This document shows positions 11,020 through 19,886 of a stretch of DNA of 64,000 bases, one piece after another. The notes beneath the pieces were generated by a model that was not told the origin of the DNA, did not search any database, and worked only from the letters and a program-made list of their open reading frames with translations. The translations under genes were made by a program, and so were the position numbers. Position 1 is the first letter of the stretch, and every line of letters begins with the position of its first letter. Source of the DNA: Azophilus sp965199705 (lineage in GTDB: Bacteria; Pseudomonadota; Gammaproteobacteria; Pseudomonadales; Azotimanducaceae); the NCBI GenBank assembly GCA_965199705.1, contig OZ241359.1:1302001-1366000 (forward strand). Direction: 5' to 3'.

Positions 11020-11268
11020 GTTGAAAGCCTCATTTGTCCGCCCATCTTGTCGGCGGTGTGTGAATCACAAGCCGGACTCCATCCTGGCCCATCGACGAAA
11101 CCGCTCTTTGATACGGTCCCGCCGGCCGAACCGCGCACCGAGATTCCTGTGACGTTGTCTGAAAGTATAAGGCCGAACGGCGTAGCCCCTGTTGCGCTGT
11201 ATCTGCCACTGCGGCGGCATGGTGCGTCCGAGCGCCTGAGACTTTGGCGGCGTGGCGAGTTCGAGCGC

Positions 11269-12051
11269 CTACGACTGTGGCGGCACGGCCCGCTCGAAGA
11301 ACGCCTTGCTGCAAAATTCGGCGCGGCTGTTCACGCCCGTCTTGGCGAAAATGTGCTGAACGTGGCTGCGCAGGGTGGGCATGCAGACGCCGAGCGCGTC
11401 GCAGATCAGCTTGTCGGGCTGGCCTTCGAGCAGGAAGCGAGCTACGTCGAGTTCCCGGTGCGTCAGCTGGCAGGCGTCGGCGAGATGCGCGCACACCTCT
11501 TCCAGGTCCGGGGCCGGCGCCTGGTTGGCGGCGAAGAGAATGTTGCGCATGGCGTTGCGAAAGTGAGGCGCAATCATGTCCAGTATCTTCAGTTCGCGGT
11601 GGTCGAAATTCTTCCGGTGACGCGCCCGCCAGACCCTGAAGTCGCCGATGTTGCGGTTGCCCTTGTCATACACATAGATGTTGATGCCGTAGTAGAGGCC
11701 GTCGCGATTCAGGAAGTCGGTGAAGAATTCGGAATTGACCAGTTCTCTCTGGTCGATCACCTCGTTGACCGCCACGGCTCGTCGGTAGGGCTGCATCTTG
11801 AAGGTAATGGGATCGTGAAACTGATAGTAGCTTTCGTACAAGCGCAGATTGTCCGGTGACATATTGATGTAAACCGGCTTCGAGAACACTTGCCCGCGGT
11901 TATCCCAGATGTAGGAGGCGAAATGATCGGCGGCCAGGAGATCCAGCAGGTCGCGCCCCGCCTGTCGGCGGATGGCCTGATCGTCCAGGCTGTCATTCAG
12001 GTGCTGGATCACCGATATCAGCTTGCGCCATTCCTTCTGGCTGAGGTTCAT
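11269..12051 (-). CDS. LuxR-family transcriptional regulator
   Basis: A 260-residue protein with an N-terminal sensory region of about 180 residues (FASYIWDNRGQVF, then YYGINIYVYDKG) and a C-terminal LuxR helix-turn-helix (LTHRELDVARFLLEGQPDK, then RSHVQHIFAKTGVNSRAE). The ligand is unknown; the N-terminus is not an obvious acyl-homoserine-lactone domain. The ATG at 12051 has GAGGGG 5 nt upstream. It lies 102 nt downstream of the TonB receptor on the same strand, so it probably regulates the amidase-receptor pair. Confidence 0.87.
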   Translation of the reverse strand: MNLSQKEWRKLISVIQHLNDSLDDQAIRRQAGRDLLDLLAADHFASYIWDNRGQVFSKPVYINMSPDNLRLYESYYQFHDPITFKMQPYRRAVAVNEVIDQRELVNSEFFTDFLNRDGLYYGINIYVYDKGNRNIGDFRVWRARHRKNFDHRELKILDMIAPHFRNAMRNILFAANQAPAPDLEEVCAHLADACQLTHRELDVARFLLEGQPDKLICDALGVCMPTLRSHVQHIFAKTGVNSRAEFCSKAFFERAVPPQS

Positions 12052-12153
12052 GGCGGCCCCTCGCAGGTCTGCGCTGGCGCGCCCTGGCCGCCATCATCTC
12101 GCCGGGATTGCATCCTGCGGTCCAGGGTCCTGGCCAGCAGGTGAACCGGCTGA

Positions 12154-14379
12154 TCAGAAATGGAAGGTCGCGGTGGCGCCGTACATGCGCGGGTCGCCAT
12201 AGACGCCGACGACGCTGGACGCGATGGTGTAGATGTGGGAGAGATACTCTTCTCCGGCCAGATTCTTGCCCCAAACAGCCACTTCCAGGCTGCGGTCCGG
12301 GTTGCTCCAGCCGATGCGCGCGTCGAGCAGATCGAATGCTGGCTGAATGGCCCAGGGTTCAATTTCGCCACGCTGGTCGTCCGTGTAGCGCCAGTTCAGA
12401 TTGAACTCGAGTTCGGCGCCGCTTGCCAGTGGCCAGGTATATTCGGCACTCAGGCTGATCTTGTTGTCCGGCGCCCGGATCAGGTCCTGCCCGGATTGAT
12501 CGGGAAAGGCGGTGCCAGCCACGAAAGCGTTCTTGAACTTGCTGTCCTGCAAGCCGTAGAAGCCACTGAGGAGCAGGTTATCGGTTGCCAGCCAGTCGAA
12601 TTCGATCTCGACGCCGGTGATTTCTGCGTCGCCCGCATTGAAGGTCTGAAACGTGCCGAAGGCGGATGCGGGGGTCAATGGGCCGAACGTCTGAATTTGC
12701 AGGTCTTCATAGCGGGTGTGGAAAACGGCGGCGTTCAGGCGCAGGGCGCCGCCGATGTCTGCCTTCATGCCGGCCTCGAAGTTCCATGCCTCCTCCTGAT
12801 CGAGCGGCTGTGTGAACTCGATTCCCTGGGGGGCCGCCGGAAAGCCGCCGCTCTTGAAGCCGGCCGCAGCCGTGGCGTAAAGATTGATCTGCTCGGTGGT
12901 GGCGTGGGAGATCGATACGCGTGGCGTGAACGCTTTCCAGGATTCTTGCTCGCTACTCGAGAAGGTCTGGTTGATGACCACGAAATCGCCGGCGATGGCG
13001 CGATTGTCGATCTCCTTCTCCTCGTAGGTGTAGCGTCCGCCGACCGATAGTGTCCAGCGCGCCGCCAGGCGCCAGTCGAACTGCGTAAAGGCAGCGTAGC
13101 TTGTGGTCTCGTTCACCTGGTTGTACCAGTCGGTGGCGCCGCCGTCGGCGTCCGGCGTGCAATCGCTGACGACCGGATCATTGTCGAAGCACTCGGTGCG
13201 GTCCGTCTTCTCGTGCAGATACCAGAGACCGGCCACGTAGTTCACTGCATCGCCAAGGTCAGCCACCCAACGCAGTTCTTGCGAGAATTGCTCGGTCTGG
13301 TCGAAGATGTCGTCGTTGATCTGCCCGAATATGGACGCGGGCAGGGTGGTTGCTCCGGACGTGCCGGAAGAATCCATATTCCAGTCCGCCTCGTTTTCCC
13401 GCCAGGCGGTGATCGATGTGAGCTCGCCTGGTGCGAACTGCCAGCTCAGCCGGGCGCTCAGGCCCCAGGCGTCGCGTTTCGCATAGCCATCCACTGGATT
13501 GGCCGAGCACCTGGAGCCGCGTTCCGGGCACAGGCGATCATAGTCGCCGCCGATCCAGAAGGCGGGGTCGCCGGGAACGCCCGTTGCAATCGGGATGCGG
13601 GCCATGTCTTCTACGTCCAGCTTGTTCATGTCGGCGCTGATGAGCGCCTCGAAGCCGTCGATCGAGTACAGCAGTTGTCCCCTGAGGGCGAGCACGTCGT
13701 CGTCCTTCAGCTTCTTGTCCAGCAGCCGGTTGTGCACCCAACCATCCCGGTTGCGGCGGCTGAAGGAAAGCTTGCCGGCCATATTCTCGGCGATCGGGCC
13801 GGTCACGAGGCCGGCGAAATCCAGGCGCCCGTAGTTGCCGACATTCACCCGCAAGCGGCCTTCCGGTTCTTCCAGATTCGGGCGCGTCGATATCACGTTG
13901 ATGGCCCCGCCGATGGTGTTCTTGCCATAGAGCGTACCTTGTGGCCCTCTCAGCACCTCGATGCGTTCGACGTCAAACATTTCCGGGTTGATGTTGGATA
14001 CCCGCCCGAGATACACATCGTCCACGAATACGGCGACCGAGTTGTCAGTGCCGGCCCCGTCGTCATTGGAGGAAGCGCCGCGCAGTGCGACGATGTTCTG
14101 GCCGGGCGAGAAGGGCGAAAAGGTCAGCCCCGGGATGCGGGTGGCGAGATCAGCCAGGTCGTGGATGTCCGCTCGCTCCACCGCCGCCTGGGTGAGCGCG
14201 GTAATCGCGATGGGCACCTCCTTGAGGCTCTCGCTGCGCCGTTCGGCGGTGACGATCACCTCTTCCAGGCGACGATCAGCCGCCGTCGATTCTGTGGCTT
14301 GCGCCGCGGCCAGGCCGGGCAGGCTCGCACAGAACGCAGCGGCCAGGGGCATGAGGAATCGGGCCTGGATGATGTTCAT
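12154..14379 (-). CDS. TonB-dependent outer-membrane receptor
   Basis: A 741-residue receptor importing an unknown ligand across the outer membrane with TonB energy. It has a signal peptide (about 1-27), a TonB box (EEVIVTA, 39-45), a plug domain (about 50-165, with VERIEVLRGPQGTLYG) and a 22-strand-type barrel ending in phenylalanine (ATATFHF). The ATG at 14379 overlaps the amidase stop (ATGA), with AGGAG inside the amidase end. The Caulobacter/marine style of the plug fits uptake of an organic compound rather than a classical siderophore. Coupling to an exported amidase suggests uptake of an amide-containing substrate or its product (inference). Confidence 0.92.
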   Translation of the reverse strand: MNIIQARFLMPLAAAFCASLPGLAAAQATESTAADRRLEEVIVTAERRSESLKEVPIAITALTQAAVERADIHDLADLATRIPGLTFSPFSPGQNIVALRGASSNDDGAGTDNSVAVFVDDVYLGRVSNINPEMFDVERIEVLRGPQGTLYGKNTIGGAINVISTRPNLEEPEGRLRVNVGNYGRLDFAGLVTGPIAENMAGKLSFSRRNRDGWVHNRLLDKKLKDDDVLALRGQLLYSIDGFEALISADMNKLDVEDMARIPIATGVPGDPAFWIGGDYDRLCPERGSRCSANPVDGYAKRDAWGLSARLSWQFAPGELTSITAWRENEADWNMDSSGTSGATTLPASIFGQINDDIFDQTEQFSQELRWVADLGDAVNYVAGLWYLHEKTDRTECFDNDPVVSDCTPDADGGATDWYNQVNETTSYAAFTQFDWRLAARWTLSVGGRYTYEEKEIDNRAIAGDFVVINQTFSSSEQESWKAFTPRVSISHATTEQINLYATAAAGFKSGGFPAAPQGIEFTQPLDQEEAWNFEAGMKADIGGALRLNAAVFHTRYEDLQIQTFGPLTPASAFGTFQTFNAGDAEITGVEIEFDWLATDNLLLSGFYGLQDSKFKNAFVAGTAFPDQSGQDLIRAPDNKISLSAEYTWPLASGAELEFNLNWRYTDDQRGEIEPWAIQPAFDLLDARIGWSNPDRSLEVAVWGKNLAGEEYLSHIYTIASSVVGVYGDPRMYGATATFHF

Positions 14380-15902
14380 GGACGTTTCTCCTGCGGTTGC
14401 GTTGCGGTTGTTGCGGTCACCGGGTGATTCATCAGCGCTTCGATGGCGATGCCGATTGCGAGCAGGCGTCGGTCGCTCATGGGCGGGCCGTCGATCGCGA
14501 TGCCTGCGGGCAACTGACCGACCGGGCGGGCCAGCGGCAGGCTCAATCCAGGCAGCCCGGCGTTGCTGCCGGGATCGGTATTGCGGATGTAGGTGTTGAA
14601 TACGGGCGTCGGCTCACCATTCCAGTCAATCGTGTCCGACACTTCACGGGTGCGACGGGCGGTGATCGGGGTGGTCGGGAAGAGCAGGGCCTGTACCTGA
14701 TGTTCCGCAAAACACGCCTGATACACCCGTTGCAGTCTGGGGCGATGCACCTGCATCGCCTGACGATAAACCTTTTCGCTCACTGGCGTCTTCATGTTGT
14801 TGGTCAGAATCGCCTTGACGTCCGGGCTGGCAATGGATTCGATGAACGCTGCGAAGCCAAGGCCAGGCCGGTAGCGTTGCAGATAGGTCGGCAGCAGCTT
14901 GCCGGTTTCGTACAGCGCCACTGGAAAGCCGATCTGGCCGGTCAATGCGCCGACCTCCGGTAGCTCAACGTCCACCAGAGCGACGCCGGCGGCCCGCAGG
15001 CGGGCGTGCAGGCTCTCCACCGCATCGGCAATACCGGCTTCCAGATTGTCGTGGAACCAGGCGTGGGGCACGCCGAGACGCAGGTCAGACAGCGCGACCT
15101 GCGGCAGCGGCTCTGCAATGTCGGCGAGCACGCCGTCAAGCAGCGCAATGTCTGCTACAGCGCGGGCCATGGGGCCGATGACGTCGCGGGTGCTGGAGAT
15201 GGGCGTGATGCCTTCTGCGGGATAGCGTCCCGGCGTTGGCCGAAAGCCGGCGATGCCGTTCAGGGCCGCCGGGATACGGCTGCTGCCGCCAGTATCCGTG
15301 CCGAACCCGGCAATCACCATGCCGGCAGCCACCGCGGTCGCGGTGCCGCCACTGCTGCCACCCGCGATAAAGGCGTTGTCGATGGCGTTGCCAACCGCGC
15401 CAAAGGCCGGATTGATGCTGGTGACGCCGAATGCCAACTCGTGCAGGTTGGTCTTGCCGATGACGATGGCGCCTGCGGCCTTGAGCCTGCTGATCGCTGG
15501 CGCATCCTCGTCGGGCACAAAATCCTTCAGCGCCGGCGTGCCGGCGGTACTGGGCATTCCGGCCACATGAATGTTGTCCTTTACCGCCAGAGGAATGCCG
15601 TGCAGCGGCCCCGGCAAGCTGCCGGCAGCCCTGGCCGAATCCAGCCGTCGCGCCCTTGCCAGAGCCGCCTCACCGGCGACCGTGATAAACGCATTCAGAT
15701 GTTGATGCGCTTCGATCAGGTCCAGGCTCCTGAGTGTCATGGCTTCGCTTGACAGGGCGCCCGCCGCCATCGCCTTCTGTGCCTCGGCGATGGCCCCATG
15801 CGCCCGCCCGACGACAGTCGAGCCAGCGCAGACGGCAAGCGTCAACACTGGAAGCAGTCTGGCGAGGCTCGGCGGAGTCAGCTTGAAGGCGCAACGGCTC
15901 AT
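14376..15902 (-). CDS. Amidase-signature hydrolase, exported
   Basis: A 508-residue amidase-signature enzyme hydrolysing a carboxamide. The Ser-cisSer-Lys triad is visible: K108 in LAVKDN, S183 in GGSSGG and S207 in DTGGSSR, with the usual 24-residue serine spacing. The N-terminus (LLPVLTLAVCAGS) is a signal peptide, so it probably acts in the periplasm. The ATG at 15902 lacks a ribosome site but has TACAAT 8 nt upstream, suggesting a leaderless message. The stop overlaps the receptor start (ATGA). Specificity cannot be read; the signal peptide argues against GatA. Confidence 0.9.
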   Translation of the reverse strand: MSRCAFKLTPPSLARLLPVLTLAVCAGSTVVGRAHGAIAEAQKAMAAGALSSEAMTLRSLDLIEAHQHLNAFITVAGEAALARARRLDSARAAGSLPGPLHGIPLAVKDNIHVAGMPSTAGTPALKDFVPDEDAPAISRLKAAGAIVIGKTNLHELAFGVTSINPAFGAVGNAIDNAFIAGGSSGGTATAVAAGMVIAGFGTDTGGSSRIPAALNGIAGFRPTPGRYPAEGITPISSTRDVIGPMARAVADIALLDGVLADIAEPLPQVALSDLRLGVPHAWFHDNLEAGIADAVESLHARLRAAGVALVDVELPEVGALTGQIGFPVALYETGKLLPTYLQRYRPGLGFAAFIESIASPDVKAILTNNMKTPVSEKVYRQAMQVHRPRLQRVYQACFAEHQVQALLFPTTPITARRTREVSDTIDWNGEPTPVFNTYIRNTDPGSNAGLPGLSLPLARPVGQLPAGIAIDGPPMSDRRLLAIGIAIEALMNHPVTATTATQPQEKRP

Positions 15903-15910
15903 GTGAAAAG

Positions 15911-15916
15911 ATTGTA
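15911..15916 (-). promoter_or_regulatory. Probable -10 element of the amidase-receptor operon
   Basis: TACAAT ends 8 nt before the amidase ATG, which would place the transcript start at about the start codon. No clear -35 box is seen at the usual spacing. Confidence 0.4.
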
Positions 15917-16055
15917 GGTGAGGCTTGGCAAGCCGCCATCATCAATACTGATGACATGGAGAAAGAGACGGCGCATCAGGAGTCGCCGCTCGCCTGGGTT
16001 GGCATCTGCCCTGGAGTCGGATAACTTTGCCGCGCACTTTGCATCAGGGGCCAAG

Positions 16056-16358
16056 ATGACCTATGTGATCACCCACGCCTGCATCGACGTACAGGATCAG
16101 TCCTGCATCGAGGTGTGTCCCGTGGACTGCATCTATCTGGATGCGGGCGAGGATCGCATGTGTTACGTACATCCAGAAGAATGCATCGACTGTGCGGCCT
16201 GTGAATCCGCCTGCCCGGTCGGCGCCATCTTTGTTGACCAGGCCGTGCCGGCCGAGTCAGCCGAGTTCACGCATTTGAACGCGCTGTGGTTCACCGACAA
16301 GGCCGCGGCCCGAGCGCGGGTGGCGGAGATTGCCGCCAAGGGATTGTCCATTACCTGA
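16056..16358 (+). CDS. fdxA: Seven-iron-type ferredoxin
   Basis: A 100-residue electron carrier. The Cys pattern is C9-x7-C17-x3-C21-P and C43-x2-C46-x2-C49-x3-C53-P, with an extra C25. This is the arrangement of 3Fe-4S plus 4Fe-4S FdxA ferredoxins (C9/C17/C53 and C21/C43/C46/C49). The ATG at 16056 has AGGGG 5 nt upstream; a longer in-frame start at 15918 is not supported. Its 3' end overlaps the convergent Nif11-like gene by 8 nt. The partner enzyme is unknown; the P450 and Rieske oxygenase in this window would need such carriers. Confidence 0.9.
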   Translation: MTYVITHACIDVQDQSCIEVCPVDCIYLDAGEDRMCYVHPEECIDCAACESACPVGAIFVDQAVPAESAEFTHLNALWFTDKAAARARVAEIAAKGLSIT

Positions 16359-16566
16359 AGGGGCCCTTGTCTTCCCACTGCGGGAGCGTTTCCGAGCCTT
16401 CAATCTGGCGCAGCAACGCCAGCACTACTTCGTAGGCGTCGCACGAGGCCCCGGCCTCATTGGCAGCGTTGACGAAACCGTCCCGACCGCCGGCGCGTAC
16501 CCGCTCGCGCAGCGCAGGGTCCGTGTTCAGCAAACGTATGAACCGCTCACCATTTTCTATGGACAT
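16351..16566 (-). CDS. Nif11-like small protein
   Basis: A 71-residue protein (MSIENGERFIRLLNTDPALR, then GFVNAANEAGASCDAYEV) matching the Nif11 helical pattern seen in nitrogen-fixation-linked proteins and RiPP leader peptides. There is no double-glycine cleavage site or Cys/Ser-rich core, so a RiPP precursor is unlikely. It lies 48 nt after the membrane protein on the same strand, at the end of the selenoprotein set. Function unknown. Confidence 0.7.
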   Translation of the reverse strand: MSIENGERFIRLLNTDPALRERVRAGGRDGFVNAANEAGASCDAYEVVLALLRQIEGSETLPQWEDKGPFR

Positions 16567-16614
16567 GATGCCTCCTGTGCGAGCTAAACGGCCCCTGGCG
16601 CAATATCCGGGCTG

Positions 16615-17097
16615 CTAGCGCCAGATCAGCCGGCTGACGACGACCATCGTCAAAGCGCCGACAACGAGGATGATGGCCGCGTGTCCGGCGATGTCCCCGA
16701 TCGGATTGAACAAGCTGCGCATCCACAGGGCGTGGACGGCGGCGTACAGGCCGAGAAAGACGCACGCCCGCAACGCCGGCTGCGGTCGATAGGCGCGCGC
16801 CAGCAGCAGCGCCTGAATGCCGACTATTGCCGCGACCACCGGCGCTACCCCGGCGAGCAACAGGCTGAGCCGATCGGCGACGTCAATGTAGCCGCTCACC
16901 ACGCCGAGCCAGATGGCGGTCAGCAAGTCCGTCGGAATCACGCTGAGCAGCGCCAGGACGATGACCGCCGCAAACCGCGCCCTTTCGGACTCGAAGAAGC
17001 CGCCGCGGCCCGCCGGACGCGCCAGGACATAAATGCCGACGACCAGCAGCGCCAGCACATAGGCAATGGCGATACTGCTGATCAGGATGATGAACAT
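16615..17097 (-). CDS. Integral membrane protein, four to five helices
   Basis: A 160-residue hydrophobic protein. Segments visible are residues about 2-27, 42-65, 77-103, 110-128 and 137-156. A polar, charged stretch (GRGGFFESERAR) follows the first helix. I recognise no family. The ATG at 17097 lies 10 nt after the selenoprotein stop, so the two are probably co-transcribed and may share a redox-linked membrane function (inference). Confidence 0.7.
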   Translation of the reverse strand: MFIILISSIAIAYVLALLVVGIYVLARPAGRGGFFESERARFAAVIVLALLSVIPTDLLTAIWLGVVSGYIDVADRLSLLLAGVAPVVAAIVGIQALLLARAYRPQPALRACVFLGLYAAVHALWMRSLFNPIGDIAGHAAIILVVGALTMVVVSRLIWR

Positions 17098-17107
17098 GGC
17101 GCTTCAG

Positions 17108-17662
17108 TCAGTCGCCAGCCGCTGTGCGGATGCTGGCGAGCACGTTGGCAAGCGACGGGCGCGTGCGGTAGCCGGGCGTAGCGAACTTGGCGTTGATGCG
17201 ACCGTCCGGGGCAAGCCAGAAGATGCCCGGGCGGGGAATGCCTTGCCCCATGTTTTCGTCCTCCACTCCGAAGCCACTGACATGCTGCGCTGCTTTATCG
17301 CGAAGCAGCGGATAGCCAAGCTGCTCGCTCTTGTGGAATGTGCTGAGTACCTCGACGCTGTCATAGGTCATCGCGGCGATGTTCACGCCAACCTCGGCAA
17401 ATGCGTCTCTCCACCGTTCCAGTTGAACCAACTGGGCCTTGCAGTAGGGTCACCAGTCGGCGGAGCGACTCAGCACCAGCAGCAGGCCGTTGTGGCCGGC
17501 AAGCGACTTCAGGTCGCGCGGAGAGCCGGCCTGATCTTCGGCCAGAAGGGCAGGCGCTGTCGCGCCGACCGGTGGCCCCCAGGTATCGGTGTAGTTGTTC
17601 GCCAGGGTCGCACCCGGCAGAGCGGCCAGCGATCCGATCAGGCAGAGCTTTCTGAAGTTCAT
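17108..17662 (-). CDS. Probable selenoprotein: exported thioredoxin/peroxiredoxin-like protein with UxxC
   Basis: Conceptual 184-residue protein interrupted by one in-frame TGA at 17450-17452 (residue 71). The start ATG at 17662 has GGAGG 10 nt upstream, followed by a signal peptide (MNFRKLCLIGSLAALPGATL). The frame before the TGA ends SRSADW and resumes PYCKAQLVQLERW, so the TGA occupies the first Cys of the redox motif WCPYC of this redoxin family. The 113 downstream codons are fully conserved in style (DSVEVL, GIFWLAPDGRI, TPGYRTRPSL). A perfect 7-bp hairpin with loop GUU starts 15 nt after the TGA. I read it as selenocysteine. The alternative is a nonsense mutation of TGC/TGT. Likely a periplasmic thiol/selenol oxidoreductase. 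Confidence 0.8.
17417..17452 (-). promoter_or_regulatory. Bacterial SECIS-like element with Sec codon
   Basis: In mRNA sense, the UGA (17452-17450) is followed after 14 nt by a 7-bp stem CCAGUUG/CAACUGG (17435-17429 with 17425-17419) closing a GUU loop at 22-24 nt after UGA. A G at the loop start and this distance fit bacterial SECIS rules (a short stem-loop roughly 16-37 nt after UGA with G early in the loop). Confidence 0.7.
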
Positions 17663-17802
17663 GAGCCTGGCGCCTCCGTATATCGCGATATCGCGTCTGG
17701 TGGATGACAAGCATAGAACATCCTTCACCTGTCGGTAAATCGAAGTATCCGGGTTAAAATGCAGATTGACGATTCCAACCTGCGCCAACCAAGCGATTCG
17801 CC

Positions 17803-19212
17803 ATGCCAACCCTGTACGACAAGATTTGGGCCGACCACCTGGTTGGCGAGCGTGAAGACGGACAGTGTCTTCTCTACATAGATCAGCAGTTGCTGCACGA
17901 GGTGACCTCGCCACAGGCATTCTCCGCACTGGACCTGGCGGGGCGGCGGCTCTGGCGGCGGCAGGCGAATCTGGCGACTCCGGATCACAATCTGCCGACG
18001 GAGAGGCGAGCCGCCGGGATCCAGGGCATCGAGGATTCGGTTGCCCGGGCACAGGTGATTGCCCTGGACGACAATTGTCGTCGGCACGGGGTCCTGCAAT
18101 TCGACATCCACGACCAGCGTCAGGGCATCGTGCATGTGATGGGGCCGGAGCAGGGCGCCACCCTGCCGGGCATGACGATTGTCTGTGGTGATTCGCATAC
18201 CTCGACGCACGGCGCCTTCGGGGCCCTGGCCCAGGGCATCGGCACCTCCGAAGTGGAACACGTGATGGCGACCCAATGCCTTGTACAGGCCAAGGCCACG
18301 AACATGGCGGTGCGCTTCGACGGCGCCCTGGCGCCGGGCGTCTCCGCCAAGGACATGGCGCTCGCCATGATCGGCCAGATCGGCACTGCCGGCGCTACCG
18401 GCCACAGCATTGAATACTGCGGGCCGGCTGTGGCCGGGCTGTCCATGGAAGGTCGGATGACCTTGTGCAACATGTCCATCGAGGCGGGCGCGCGCGCTGG
18501 CCTGGTGGCGGTGGACGATGTCACGCTTGCCTATGTGCACCGGCGCCCCTTCGCCCCTTCCGGCGCGCTCTGGGACGAAGCCGAAGCCTGCTGGCGGGGG
18601 CTGGTGAGCGATGCGGATGCGCAATTTGACAAGCAGACCACGCTGGATGTGAGTCGGCTTGCGCCGCAGGTCACCTGGGGCACTTCGCCGGAGATGGTTG
18701 CGCCGATAGACGGCGTCGTTCCCGATCCGGCACAGGCGCCCAGCGATCTGGCCGCAGATGGCATTCGGCGCGCGCTCGACTACATGGGGTTGCAGCCAGA
18801 CCAGCCGATGACTGACATCCGTCTGGACCGCGTGTTCATCGGTTCCTGCACCAATGCCCGGCTGGAGGATCTGCGTGCTGCGGCGGCCCTGGTGGCGGGC
18901 CGCAAGGTGGCGCCCGGCATCAAGCAGGCGCTGGTGGTGCCCGGATCCGGGCTGGTCAAGGCAGCAGCCGAAGCCGAGGGTCTGGCGGATGTGTTTCTGG
19001 CAGCCGGATTCGAGTGGCGGGCGCCCGGTTGCTCGATGTGTCTGGCGATGAACCCGGACAAGCTGCTGCCTGGCGAACACTGTGCGGCCACATCCAACCG
19101 CAACTTCGAAGGCCGCCAGGGGCATGGCGGGCGCACGCACCTGGTCAGCCCGGCCATGGCCGCAGCGGCGGCGGTGACCGGCCGGTTCAGCGATGTGCGG
19201 AGTCTGATGTGA
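17803..19212 (+). CDS. leuC: 3-isopropylmalate dehydratase large subunit
   Basis: A 469-residue aconitase-family subunit. With LeuD it isomerises 2-isopropylmalate to 3-isopropylmalate in leucine synthesis. The three Cys ligands of the 4Fe-4S cluster are visible in GSCTNAR and PGCSMCLAMNPD, and the active-site region VCGDSHTSTHGAFGA is intact. Length is normal (about 466). The ATG at 17803 begins MPTLYDKIW. Its stop overlaps the leuD GTG start (GTGA). First gene of the biosynthetic run; its promoter must lie in the 140-bp gap shared with the divergent selenoprotein gene. Confidence 0.97.
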   Translation: MPTLYDKIWADHLVGEREDGQCLLYIDQQLLHEVTSPQAFSALDLAGRRLWRRQANLATPDHNLPTERRAAGIQGIEDSVARAQVIALDDNCRRHGVLQFDIHDQRQGIVHVMGPEQGATLPGMTIVCGDSHTSTHGAFGALAQGIGTSEVEHVMATQCLVQAKATNMAVRFDGALAPGVSAKDMALAMIGQIGTAGATGHSIEYCGPAVAGLSMEGRMTLCNMSIEAGARAGLVAVDDVTLAYVHRRPFAPSGALWDEAEACWRGLVSDADAQFDKQTTLDVSRLAPQVTWGTSPEMVAPIDGVVPDPAQAPSDLAADGIRRALDYMGLQPDQPMTDIRLDRVFIGSCTNARLEDLRAAAALVAGRKVAPGIKQALVVPGSGLVKAAAEAEGLADVFLAAGFEWRAPGCSMCLAMNPDKLLPGEHCAATSNRNFEGRQGHGGRTHLVSPAMAAAAAVTGRFSDVRSLM

Positions 19213-19883
19213 AGTCGTTTCAGGTAGAAACCGGGCTGGTGGCGCCGCTTGACCGCGCCAACGTCGATACAGACCAGATCATCCCCAAGCAGTTTCTCAA
19301 ATCCATCAAGCGCACCGGCTTCGGCGACAACCTGTTCGACGCCTGGCGCTTCCTGGATGAAGGCGATATCGGCAAGACGCTGAACGAGCGCCGGATCAAT
19401 CATGACTTCGTGCTCAATCATCCTCGCTACCAGGGCGCTTCGATCCTGCTGGCGCGGGATAATTTCGGCTGCGGATCGAGCCGCGAGCACGCTGTCTGGG
19501 CCTTGTTGGAATACGGTTTTGTTGCGGTGATTGCGCCCGGATTTGCAGACATCTTCCATCAGAACTGTTTCAAGAACGGATTGCTGCCGGTGACTCTGGA
19601 CGCTGCCGAGATCGCACGCCTGTTCGAGCGCACAGCCTCGGAAACCGGCTTTACGTTGACGGTTGATCTGCAGCAACAGCAAGTCATTTCGGCAGACGGC
19701 AGGGCGGTGGCGTTTGCCATCTCTGCCGCCAATCGGCGCAAGCTGCTGGAGGGCCTGGACGACGTCGGCCTGACACTTGCCCAGGCCGACGCCATACGCG
19801 CTTTCGAGGCAGACTACTTCAAGCGCCGGCCCTGGCTGCAGCGGCGCGCCGGGCCTGCCTGGCCGCAACCGGAATCGGGCTGA
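19209..19883 (+). CDS. leuD: 3-isopropylmalate dehydratase small subunit
   Basis: A 224-residue partner of LeuC forming the substrate-recognition swivel domain. Typical motifs are DQIIPKQFL near residue 21, DNFGCGSSREHA near residue 85 and FADIFHQNCFKNGLLP. The GTG start at 19209 overlaps the leuC stop, which rejects longer in-frame extensions inside leuC. It is followed after 3 nt by leuB. Confidence 0.96.
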   Translation: MKSFQVETGLVAPLDRANVDTDQIIPKQFLKSIKRTGFGDNLFDAWRFLDEGDIGKTLNERRINHDFVLNHPRYQGASILLARDNFGCGSSREHAVWALLEYGFVAVIAPGFADIFHQNCFKNGLLPVTLDAAEIARLFERTASETGFTLTVDLQQQQVISADGRAVAFAISAANRRKLLEGLDDVGLTLAQADAIRAFEADYFKRRPWLQRRAGPAWPQPESG

Positions 19884-19886
19884 GCC

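Noticed and set aside
16351..16566. RiPP precursor peptide with Nif11 leader
   Set aside because: No double-glycine cleavage site, no Cys/Ser/Thr-rich core and no modification enzyme nearby.
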